DNA from: Rhipidocladum racemiflorum
Taxonomy: Eukaryota; Streptophyta; Magnoliopsida; Poales; Poaceae
Length of the DNA stretch: 64,000 nucleotides
NCBI GenBank assembly: GCA_036346355.1
Contig: CM070588.1
Coordinates: 18,647,914-18,711,913, forward strand
Reading direction: 5' to 3'
Below the pieces are notes generated by a model that was not told the origin of the DNA, did no database searches, and saw only the letters and a program-made list of their open reading frames with translations. This document shows positions 54,582 to 64,000 of this stretch, piece by piece. The first letter of the stretch is position 1, and every line of letters starts with the position of its first letter. Position numbers and translations under genes: made by a program.

Positions 54582-56569
54582 TGTAACACCCCTTAAAACT
54601 AAACTATAGAACAAGAAAATTTCGACAGCATCTCCCCTAAAAACAGGACATTACGGAAGCATTTCATGATAAGCAATTCAAACAGGAATATAAGCAATTC
54701 AACAATACTAGCGACAACAAGTCTAAGCCAACCGTAATCAAGTATAAGTTTAGACATAACAACAAATAGTCTAAGTGCAAATAAAATTCAGCAAGCTAAT
54801 GTATTAAATAAACACTAGTTCATGGGAGTTGTGAAGACATTCGAAGGTTTATTGTGTTGCTAGCCCACCCCTCATGCTTATGTCTCTTGCACGCTACCTG
54901 AAAAACAACAAACACAAGCAGTGAGATTGGGAAATCTCAGCAAGCAGAACAATTAACACATCATCACATCCATCAAGAATTTAACACACCACATGCTTTA
55001 CTTTCAACACCACAACATTGATTACCACAACCTCAATAAAATGCTCATGCTTGTGCATATGCTTATGCCATGATCCTCATCACCGTGCCCTTTCTCAGGA
55101 ACACACGGTGTTCTACTGCACGGCCAAGACGCCAAGGCGTCGACAAACTTCAATGCATGATTATGCAGTTAATGCTTCATGCATGAATTCATTCATAAAC
55201 TTCCACATTGAGTCCACATATTTGCATGCCACCATATAACATGGATAGAGAACAAATAACATTGTGATGAACTATTTAGACAATTCAACCAATAGGCAAC
55301 ACCATTCTTCTCTTTACTCATGGATCAAAGCCAAACACATCATCACATTGCTAATCTAATTATTGCAATCTTCCTAGCAGATGATCAAACCATGTATGAT
55401 TAATGTCATCGGAAAATATAACGAAGGCAATGCAAAACAACGATGTATAGCTCAACCCTAACACTACTTCCACTTGCCTTTACCGACGTAGACGACGGAA
55501 CTAGTTGCGTCCAGAAGGGGCACCACCTGTACAAGCATATTTTCAGTATGTAATAACACCACAATTGATCACACAACTCAAATACGCAATTCCTACAACC
55601 CGTTCCCCTTTTCCAACACCGAAACCCCGTTCTGTCCGGACCGAACAGCAGCAACCCCCATTCTCTTTTTCGTATCTTTCATTATACAGAACAAAAAAAT
55701 ATGAAAAAATTACAGGAGCTATATATTGACGAGATCTACAACTTTCCAGAAGATCATAAATTCTAATTCCTCTGTTAAATATGCCTAAACAGTCGTCCAA
55801 CACAGTGGATGAAATCTGTTCCCAGATTCTGTTCGTCGGTTTGCAACAGCGATAACTCTCAGAACACTTCCCCAAAAATTCTGAAAAAATTACAGAAGCT
55901 CGGGCTCGACGTTATCTACAACTTTCTAGTTATAGGTTTTGGCAGGAAAAATCATCTATGCCACGAAAAACTCGAAACAATCCGCGCTGCACAAATCCCC
56001 CTTCCAGAAACAGCACCACGTGAACATCTACCCTTCTCCCCCAACAAGATCCATCCAAAACCCTCACCACCAGATCTAATACACTCCTAATCCCTAGGTA
56101 AAACAGAGGTAAAAGTTTGGGAATTTTACCTAGTGATCTCCCTTGCGAACCCACGAAGAACACGCGAAGAACCCCGAATCAGCGATCTGCTCATCCTCCA
56201 CGCCTCCACGGAGTCGCTCCTCGCCTTCTCCTTCGCGATTCGCGGTGGATCTTGAGCCACCACGTGGGGAGAGGAAGGGGAGGGAGAGGTGGCTGCTAGG
56301 GGAGGGAGAGGGAGTGGGAGAGGCGCCTAGGGTTTGGAGGTGTGGCCGGCCACATGGGGCGCACCACTAGTGGGCCGGCCCACTAGGGGGGTGGGGGGTG
56401 GAGGTGGGAGGAGAGATTCCCGGTCCAGGCCCAGGTTTTCTTCGGCCTTTTATTCCCTAACCCAAAATAAAATTAAAATGCAGCATTTTCTTCAATTGTT
56501 TCATTCCCCGACAATTCCGTCAATCCTCTCCGAAACAAAAACAAGGAAGAAAAGTTCTAGGGCATCACA
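54582..56569 (-). repeat. 5' LTR of element D
   Basis: 1,988 bp, the partner of 47504-49496. Compared with it, about twenty substitutions and a few small indels are seen, including a replaced patch at about 55108-55142 (GTGTTCTACTGCACGG against GTGTTGTATGCACG). Confidence 0.93.
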
Positions 56570-58125
56570 CAGAGGCCACCACGTCACCTCGTGTCCATGG
56601 ACCTGGCGCACGGTTCGGCTCGGTCCACCGTGGACCCGGTCCACGGCACGTGTGCCTCTGACAGGTGGGCCCCTCGAGTGACGTCAGCGCACGGCTCGGC
56701 CGAGAGCTCTGACAGCTGGACCCCACTGTGACGTCACGGTGCGGTTCGGCGGTCACTGACGCGTGGGTCCCACCCTGACGTCACGTGCTGACGTTATCGG
56801 CGACCGCGGCTGACCGCGACGGTCACGCTTCTGGCCACGTGGCTAGATCTCAGCCGTTTATTTGAAAATCAACGGCCCAGATTGGATCTGGCTTAACGCG
56901 TTAGGAAACAACTCGGTCCATCTGGACCATTCGATCTTGATCGGACGGTCAAGATCCAATCTAGAGATTACAACGTGGCTAACCCTAGCCGTACCATCTA
57001 GATCTAACGGCTGTGATCTATCCAAGCACGGTGCAGTTACGGCTACATGGTGCAATCTAGACCGTTGGATCTAGATTCAATGGTTAAAAACAGATCTAGA
57101 AACTACAACGTGAGATTTTACCGTGGTGACGTGGACGAATCTGGGCCCTTGGATCTGGATCGGACGGTGGAGAGAGCTCGAGCGACAGCGATGGCGTGCG
57201 GCGGCGCTTGCGGACCGGAGATGAGGACGACGACCACGGCAACGGCGTTGCGGGGCTCCTCTGGCAAAGTGGATGGTACTCTCCGACGTGTCTCGTCCTT
57301 GCGGTTCCGGATCTAGACTCAACGGCGGCGGAATCGACGAATAACCGCGGCGGAGACCTATCCCAACTACGACGAGCTCTAGCGGGCGAACGGCAGTGGC
57401 TCGGGCGACGTGGTCTAGGGCTACGGGTGTGCACGGAAATCGGCTACACGACGACGGCGGCGACGCCTTAAATAGGGGCCTTGGCTTCCGTGTATTGCGC
57501 GGAGACCGAGGTCCACCCGGTTGCTACGGCGGAATCCGAATCAAATTCGGATTCGGTGACGTGGCTCAACATTGACCGTTGGATCAAGATCAAACAGCAC
57601 GGGGGTTTGGGCTCGGTTCCCGTCGGGCGACCTGGTTGGCTCGGTCAGGCTCGGGTTCGGGCGACGTGCTCGATCGTGGCCGTTGGATCACGATCCAACG
57701 GTCACGCGCGTTAGGATTTGGTGACGTGGTTCGACCGAGACGGTTGGCGCGGTCGGGTCCGGGTCGGACTCGAGTCTGACTCGGACCCGGGTCCGGTCGA
57801 ATGAACAGTAAAACCCAGTTTAGGTTTTTCCAGCGATTAAATAATCAAAAATAATTCCCAGAAATTCATTTAATTCATTAAAAATATCAAAACCCTCATA
57901 AAAATTCCAGAAAATTTCTAGAAAATATTTTAGAACATTTTGGACTCAAATAAAATATTTCCAACAAAATTTTATTTGCAAAATTAAATTCTTTAAATAT
58001 TTCAAAAGGGAATAAATTCAAATAAATTCCAAATAAATCCAAATAAATTCCAGAAAATTTCAAAAATTCACAAAAGTGCCAAATTTCATTTAAACTCATG
58101 AAAAGCAAAACTTTGGGGTGTTACA
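56570..58125 (-). repeat. 3' LTR of element E, right piece (LTR 5' half, U3)
   Basis: Read on the minus strand from 58125: TGTAACACCCCAAAGTTTTG, the AT-rich family start, dyads (57680, 57577, 57062), a TATA-like TATTTAA on the minus strand (57474-57468) and a TGACGTCA cluster. It stops at 56570 where D is inserted. It resembles the LTR at 61852 more than LTRs A-C. Confidence 0.88.
56679..56787. promoter_or_regulatory. Three regularly spaced TGACGTCA sites in the LTR of E
   Basis: Perfect palindromes TGACGTCA stand at 56679-56686, 56729-56736 and 56776-56783, spaced 50 and 47 bases. The last overlaps a G-box (CACGTG, 56782-56787). TGACGTCA is the CRE/as-1-like core bound by plant bZIP (TGA-type) factors. 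Regulation by them is inferred. Confidence 0.7.
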
Positions 58126-58167
58126 AACCTCCCCCCTTTAACAGAATCTCGTCCCCGAGATTCAGGG

Positions 58168-60957
58168 CTAACTAAGGAATAGGTTTGGATACTCTTTCTT
58201 CAAATCCTCCTCGCGCTCCCAAGTTGCTTCACTCTCTGCATGGTTGGTCCATTGAACTCTGCAGAAACGGGTTGACTTGTTTCTCGTCTCTCGATCCATG
58301 GTGTCCAAAATCTTGACAGGGTGTTCCTTGTAAGTTAGATCCTCTTGCAGTTCTATTGACTCTAACGGTGTCTGCTCATCTGGTACTCGAAGACACTTCT
58401 TCAGCTGGGACACGTGGAACACGTCATGTACTCCTGCTAGTGATTGCGGTAACTCCAGCTGATACGCAACTTCACCTCTACGGCTGAGAACCTTGAATGG
58501 TCCAACGTATCGCGGCGCGAGTTTTCCTTTGGCATGGAATCTCTTAACTCCTTTGAGTGGTGTGACTCTGAGATACACGAAATCTTCTGGTTCAAAACTC
58601 AGGTCTCGGCGACGGTTGTCGGTGTAGCTTTTCTGTCTTGATTGTGCTATCTTCAGTCTTTCCAGGATCATGGCAATCTGCTCTTCAGCTTCTTGAAGAA
58701 TGTCCGGTCCAAAGACACAGCGTTCACCTGTCTCATTCCAGTTCAACGGTGTTCGACAGGGTAGACCATACAATGCCTCAAATGGCGACATTTGCAAACT
58801 TGCTTGATAACTATTGTTGTAGCTGAACTCAGCAAACGGCAGACTTTTATCCCAAGAGGTAGCATAAGCTAATGCACACGCTCTTAATATATCCTCCAGT
58901 ATCTGATTAACTCTTTCGGTCTGTCCATCCGTTTGCGGATGATATGCGGTACTAAAGTTCAAACGGGTTCCCATGGCTTCATGCAGCTTATTCCAGAATC
59001 TCGAGGTAAACTGGGTACCTCTGTCCGATACAATCTTCTTCGGCACTCCGTGCAAACAAACGATCCTGGTCATGTACAATTCTGCTAACTTATCTCCCGA
59101 GTAAGTGATCTTTACCGGAATAAAATGGGCGACCTTAGTCAAGCGGTCCACTATGACCCATATGGAGTCATATCCTCCTTGAGTCTTGGGTAAACCGGTA
59201 ATGAAGCCCATTCTGATTTCCTCCCACTTCCACTTAGGTATCTTTAACGGCTGTAGCAGTCCCGCTGGCCTTTGATGCATTGCCTGGACTCTCTAGCATA
59301 TGTCGCACAACGCAACATGCTCGGCAACTTCACGCTTCATGCTCGGCCAGCAGAATCTTTCTTTCAAATCTTAATACATCTTGACACTTCCCGGATGAAT
59401 TGAATACTTGGAGTCATGGTCTTCCTCTAGGATCAACTGCTTCAGCTCTTTCTTGTTTGGCACACAGATTCGATCATTTATCCATAACGTGCCTTGCTCG
59501 TCTAGTTTGAAGTCTTTTGCCTTGCCCTCGTCCATCTTGGACTTAATCCTGCAGATCTTGTCATCATCCTTCTGTCCTTCTCGGATCTGATCCTCCAGGG
59601 TAGGCCTCACTTCTAATGCGGCCAAGAATCCTTCTGGTACTACTTCAATCTGCATTCTCTGGAAATCCTTACATAGCTCATCTTGACTCGTGGCTATCAA
59701 CATGTTCACAGTATTGCTTTTCCGACTCAGAGCATCGGCCACCACGTTGGCCTTTCCGGGATGGTAATGGATTCTGACATTATAATCCTTGATCAACTCT
59801 AACCATCTCCTCTGCCTTATGTTCAGATCTGATTGGGTGAAGATGTACTTAAGACTCTTATGGTCCATGTATACTCCGCATCTGTTTCCAATCAAATAGT
59901 AACACCACAACTTCAAAGCATGCACTACGGCAGCTAGCTCTAGGTCATGCGTTGGATAATTCTCCTCATGCGGCCTCAACTGCCTTGATGCATAAGCGAC
60001 GACCTTTCCGTTCTGCATCAGCACACATCCAAGTCCTTGGCGCGATGCATCACAATAAATATCGAAGCTCTGATTAACATCCGGTAGAACCAACACCGGG
60101 GCTGATGTCAATCGCTTCTTCAGCTCTTGAAAACCTTTCTCACACTCCGGCGTCCTTGCAAACTTCTTCTCCTTTTTCAACAATTGCATGAGAGGTCTTG
60201 CAATTGTCGAAAAGTTTTCAATGAAGCGGCGATAGTAACCTGCCATACCAAGGAAACTACGAATCTGGGTCACGATCTTCAGCTGCTCCCAATATAACAC
60301 AGCTTCAACCTTGCTCGGGTCGACGGTGACTCCTTCTGCGGTCATTACATGTCTGAGGAACTCCACCTTGTCCTTCCAAAAGTCGCACTTGCTGAACTTA
60401 ACGAAGAGTTGCTGTTCCCTCAGCTTTTCCAAAACTCGCCTCAAGTGCTCTGCATGTTCATCTTTTGTCTTGGAGTAGATTAAGATATCATCTATGAACA
60501 CAACAACAAACTTGTTCAAATATTCCATGAACACCTTATTGATCATATTCATGAAATATGCTGGCACATTCGTCAGACCGAAGGACATAACTGTAAACTC
60601 GTAATGTCCGTATCTGGACGAAAACGCGGTCTTCTGAATATCCTCTGATCGGATCTTCAATTGGTGGTATCCCGATCTCAGATCAATCTTGGAGAAGACT
60701 TCGGCTCCTCTCAGCTGGTCAAACAGATCATCGATCCTGGGTAGCGGGTAATTATTCTTCACGGTGACCTCATTGAGTGCACGGTAGTCAATGCACATCT
60801 TGAAGCTCCCGTCCTTCTTCTTGACGAACAGAACTGGCGCTCCCCACGGCGACGAACTCGGTCTGATGAATCCTTTCTCCATCAGCTCTTTAAGCTGCTT
60901 CTTCATCTCTATCAATTCCTCGGTGGACATCCGATATGGCCTCTTTGCTATCGGCGC
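58168..60957 (-). pseudogene. pol of gypsy element E: RT, RNase H, integrase, chromodomain-like tail (longest open pol in the window)
   Basis: On the minus strand a single frame runs from 60957 to 58168 with just two stops: TAA at 59371-59373 and TAG at 59293-59295, both at usual Gln codons. RT: KKKDGSFKMCIDYRALNEV, FSKIDLRSGYHQLKIRSED and FIDDILIYSK (both Asp present, about residues 167-170 counted from 60996). RNase H: YCDASRQGLGCVLMQNGKV, HDLELAAVVHALKLW, DHKSLKYIFTQSDLN, HYHPGKANVVADALSRKS. Integrase: RMGFITGLPKTQGG, where the first catalytic Asp is Gly; SDRGTQFTSRFWNKLHE and HPQTDGQTERVNQ (Asp and Glu kept). Tail: WTNHAESEATWEREEDLKKE. The 5' edge (60957) breaks at PIAKRPYRM, so protease and gag are absent. 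Confidence 0.93.
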
Positions 60958-61809
60958 TGTACCCAATTTACCTTGAGGTTCTAGAATAAGCTGCATGAAG
61001 CCATGGGGACCCGTTTAAACTTCAGTACAGCATATCATCCGCAGACGGATGGGCAGATCGAAAGGGTTAATCAGATTTTAGAGGACATGTTAAGAGCTTG
61101 TGCATTGGCCTATGCAACCTCTTGGGATAAGAGTCTGCCGTATGCTGAGTTCAGCTACAACAATAGTTATCTAGCCAGTTTACAAACGTCACCTTTTGAG
61201 GCACTGTATGGTCGACCTTGTCGGATGCCATTGAAATGGAATGAGACCGGTGAACGCCGTGTCTTTGGGCCAGACATTCTTCAAGAAGCCGAAGAGTAGA
61301 TTGCCATGATCCGGGAAAGACTAAAGATAGCTCAGTCAAGACAGAAAAGTTACGCGGATAATCGTCACCGAGACTTGAGCTTTTAACCGGAAGATTTCGT
61401 GTACCTTAGAGTTACACGTCTGAAGGGAGTTAAGAGATTCCACACCAAAGGAAAAATCGCACCCTGTTATGTCGGGCCATTTAAGATTCTGAGCCGTAGA
61501 GGCGAAGTTGCTTACCAGTTGGAGTTACCGCAGTCGTTGGCAAGTGTGCATGATGTGTTCCATGTGTCACAACTGAAGAAGTGTCTTCGAGTACCAGATG
61601 AGCAGACACCATTAGAGTCGATAGAGCTGCAAGAGGATCTAACCTACAAGGAGCACCCCGTGAAGATTCTGGACACCATGGATCGAGAAACAACAAATAA
61701 GTCAACCCGTTTCTGTAGAGTTCAGTGGAGCAACCATGCAGAGAGCGAAGCGACTTGGGAGCGCGAGGAGGATTTGAAGAAAGAATTTCTGAACATATTC
61801 CTTAGTTAG
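60958..61809 (+). pseudogene. Plus-strand integrase core and chromodomain-like tail (fragment G), head to head with E
   Basis: The plus strand begins GTACCCAATTTACC (GTQFTSRF in the integrase, slightly damaged) and continues MGTRLNFSTAYHPQTDGQIE, ATSWDKSLPYAEFSYNNSY and FEALYGRPCRMPLKWNET. A TAG at 61297-61299 (usual Gln) and a TAA before PEDFVYLRV (61385-61387, usual Glu) interrupt it. The tail VQWSNHAESEATWEREEDLK ends at about 61806. About nine of ten residues agree with element E. It is joined inside pol to E's reverse transcriptase in opposite orientation. Confidence 0.93.
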
Positions 61810-61851
61810 CCCAGAATCTCGGCGACGAGATTCTGTTAAGGTGGAGAGGTT

Positions 61852-63170
61852 TGTAACACCCTAATTTTTTTACTTTTCATGATTTTAAATGAAATTTGGC
61901 ACTTTGGTGAATTTTTGGAATTTATTTGGATTTAATTTGAATTTATTCCCTTTTGAAATAATGAAAGAATTAACAATTATAAATAAAATTTTGTTGGAAA
62001 TATTTTATTGGAGTCCAAAATGTCTTAAAGTATTTTCCGGAATTTTTCTGGAATTTTTCTGAGTATTTTGCTATTTTTCTTGAATTATTTGAATTTCTAG
62101 AAATTAATTTGAATATTAAATCGCTGGAAATTAGCCGAGTGGGTTTGCACTGTTCATCCGACCGATTCCAACCCGAGTCAGACTCGAGTCCGAATCCGAC
62201 TCGAACCGGACTCTAGCCCGATCCAGCCCTAATCGCTCTACCGTTGGATCTCGATCCAATGGCCGAGATTGCACCACGTCACCCTCTCCGTGTCCTCGTT
62301 GGACTCCGCCGTCGCGGCTGAGTGGGCCTCGTTTCACGCGAGTTTCACGAAAACTGAGGCCCCTATTTAAAGCGCGCCACCGCCAACGTGTAGCCCTCTT
62401 CCGTGCGCACCCATAGCCCTAGACCTTCGCGCCTGAGCCACTGCCGTTCGCCCGCTAGAGCTCGCCGCAGTTGGATTAGGGTTTCGCCGCGGTTTTCCAT
62501 CGTTTGCCGCCAACTCCGTCGTCCTCCGCCGTGATCGAGCCCAGATCCGGAACCGCCGCATCAAGCCGCGTCAGAGAGTACCACTCATCTCGTCGGAGAG
62601 CCCCGAAGCACCGTGGGCTTGGTCTCCTTCTCCGTCCACCCAACTCCGCCGCGACGCCATCACCGTCCGCGAGCTCCGTGCACCGTTGATCTTCATCGGA
62701 TGGCTACGGTGAGTCCACGTTTCCCCGAGACCGTAGAAAACTAGATTAGATCTGGACCGTTGGATAAAGATCCAACGATCCACGTTCGTCCACGTCACCG
62801 CGTAACGAATCCACGTTGTGGTTCTTCGATCCAATCCCAACCGTTGGATCTAGATCCAACGACTTAGATGGAGCCACGTAGCCGTAACCGCACCATGCCT
62901 AGAGCAATCCTAACCGTTCGATCGAGATCGAATGGCGTAGAGCATGCCACGTGTCACGCGTCAGGTCAAGCCACATCACCCCCAGAGACGCAGTGAAACC
63001 CGATCGGATCTCGACCGTCCGATCAAGATCGAACGGTCCAGATGAACCGCATTATTTCCAAACGTGTGAGGTTAGATCTGATTTGGACCGTTGATTTTCA
63101 AATCAACGGCCCAGATTGTGCCACATGCGCGGGACCCGAACCGGCGCGGTCGCGCCCGGTCATCGCTGAC
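61852..63170 (+). mobile_element. LTR of fragment G (plus strand), truncated at 3' end
   Basis: TGTAACACCCTAATTTTTTT at 61852, preceded by a purine run (GGTGGAGAGGTT). AT-rich start, dyads at 62241, 62757, 62841, 63015 and 63087, TATTTAAA at 62364-62371, and a start region (ACGTGTAGCCCTCTTCCGTG) close to that of the LTR of E. It ends near 63170, where the sequence changes to unrelated AT-rich DNA. About 1.7 kb of tail, including the small ORF, is absent. Confidence 0.85.
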
Positions 63171-64000
63171 GTTAGTGAGGGGCCTGCAAAGACTTATTCT
63201 TCGGTATCACATGATTGAAACACCCATAACATCGATGATTGCAATAATTCAGATAAACTATGACGGCATCATAGTTAACAGTAAAACACCACATCGTGTC
63301 ATAACCCACCATTAATTGAAAGTTAAACTTGCAAAACCTCGCATTCTAACCAAAATCAACATTTTGGAAAAGAACATCGACTCCAAAATCAAACACTTGC
63401 ACACATAACCGCCACAAACTTTCTCAAAGAGAAAGAGAAACTCATTTCAAAAGGGAACACTTCACTAACAAAATCGCTTATGAAACATTCATAAAAATCC
63501 ACCTTGTGAAGCACTTGCAAAGACCACATACATTTTCCAACTAACTCCAACTCTAGCCAAATAGAGTTACAAATTATATCTCAAGAAACTCCAACACAAC
63601 CCACTATGTCCATCTGCTTCCTTTAAAATTTAATCCAAAGATAATTCAGGGTGAACGCGAAGGAGCGTAACCCCCTGAAAAACTTTTGGGTGTAAATCCA
63701 TACACATAGCACAAACTAAACAAATTAGCCAAAACCAAAGATTGGCACCAATCTCTACGAGTTTTTGGCAAAACACTGAAACACAACATAAAGAATACCT
63801 TGACCGAAAGCCTTCAACCAAAATAGCAAATGACCAAACCAGTCCAAAAGTTTTAAACACAAGCTTAACATAGATACAACCACATGTAATGTTCCACTAT
63901 GCTTTCTATTAAAGACTTCCATATTCACTATTTACTCCTTGAGGAGCCCCATAATAATTCAACCAAAAACTACATAACAAATTCTTTCTCTAGTTACATT
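63171..64000. other. Unassigned AT-rich sequence
   Basis: No credible reading frame, LTR terminus, PBS or tandem repeat. The style (many CAACT and AACTCCAAC runs, a CAGGG...CCCTG inverted pair around 63648-63678) may belong to the LTR or leader of another element continuing to the right. I see nothing that identifies it. Confidence 0.5.

Larger units (their letters stand above)
47504..56569 (-). mobile_element. Complete gypsy element D (9.07 kb), minus strand, inserted in the LTR of E
   Basis: The two LTRs (47504-49496 and 54582-56569) differ at only about twenty places, so the insertion is recent. The minus-strand order is PBS (54566-54579), gag, protease, RT, RNase H, integrase, chromodomain-like tail, PPT. 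The flanks read CAGAC (47499-47503) and CAGAG (56570-56574), a TSD with one mismatch. The coding region is full of frameshifts despite the young LTRs. Confidence 0.93.

Noticed and set aside
63630..63860. 76-codon minus-strand frame near the right edge
   Set aside because: AT-rich unassigned sequence, with no motif and no neighbour that would support a gene.

Overview
The window is plant nuclear repeat DNA, most likely from a grass. It holds no host gene that I can support. Nearly every base can be assigned to Ty3/gypsy chromoviruses (Tekay/Del-like, with a chromodomain-type tail after integrase), one SIRE/Maximus-like Ty1/copia element, one Mutator-like DNA transposon (MULE) and one hAT-type MITE. 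The grass assignment is an inference from the element families and from the LTR style (GC-rich LTRs full of CCGTTGGATC dyads). No marker gene proves it.

Layout, left to right. (1) 1-34121: a plus-strand gypsy element, here element 1. Its gag, protease, RT/RNase H, integrase and chromodomain pieces lie at 314-1207, 1370-3281, 8651-8960, 11198-12329 and 31530-31848, and its 3' LTR at 31921-34121. It is split by a hAT MITE (1208-1369, 8-bp TSD), a minus-strand copia element (3282-8650, TSD AGCTA), a solo LTR of its own family (8961-11197, TSD AAAAC) and a 19.2-kb gypsy element with three LTRs (12330-31529, TSD ATATC). Removing these insertions brings the pol pieces back into order. (2) 34122-36875: pieces of older minus-strand LTRs and a probable copia LTR remnant. 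(3) 36876-43889: a MULE with a broken transposase gene and a possible plant-mobile-domain-like exon. A minus-strand solo gypsy LTR (37505-40161, TSD ATCTA) sits in its 5' region. (4) 43890-46037: scrambled gypsy pol and LTR pieces. (5) 46038-61851: a minus-strand gypsy element E. Its 3' LTR is split by a complete minus-strand gypsy element D (47504-56569) whose two LTRs are almost identical. The pol of E then joins head to head, inside pol, to a plus-strand pol/LTR fragment G (60958-about 63170). (6) 63171-64000: unassigned AT-rich DNA.

Coding state. All pol genes are broken, but differently. Element 1, E, F and G mostly carry premature stops at glutamine codons (CAG/CAA to TAG/TAA), as expected from deamination of methylated cytosine. 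The 19-kb element and element D carry many small indels. The longest open pol segment (541 codons, minus strand, 59371-60996) keeps a full set of RT and RNase H catalytic residues.

The most interesting signals are: a small ORF inside the 3-kb gypsy LTRs whose changes between subfamilies fall mostly at third codon positions; a recurring dyad (CCGTTGGATC-nn-GATCCAACGG) carrying MSA/MYB-like cores across many LTRs; a copia element whose outer LTR is a short foldback of its own other end yet is flanked by a perfect target-site duplication; a three-LTR element with a mosaic middle LTR; an extra ORF between PBS and gag; a multi-kilobase head-to-head inverted repeat; and a hairpin cluster upstream of the MULE transposase.
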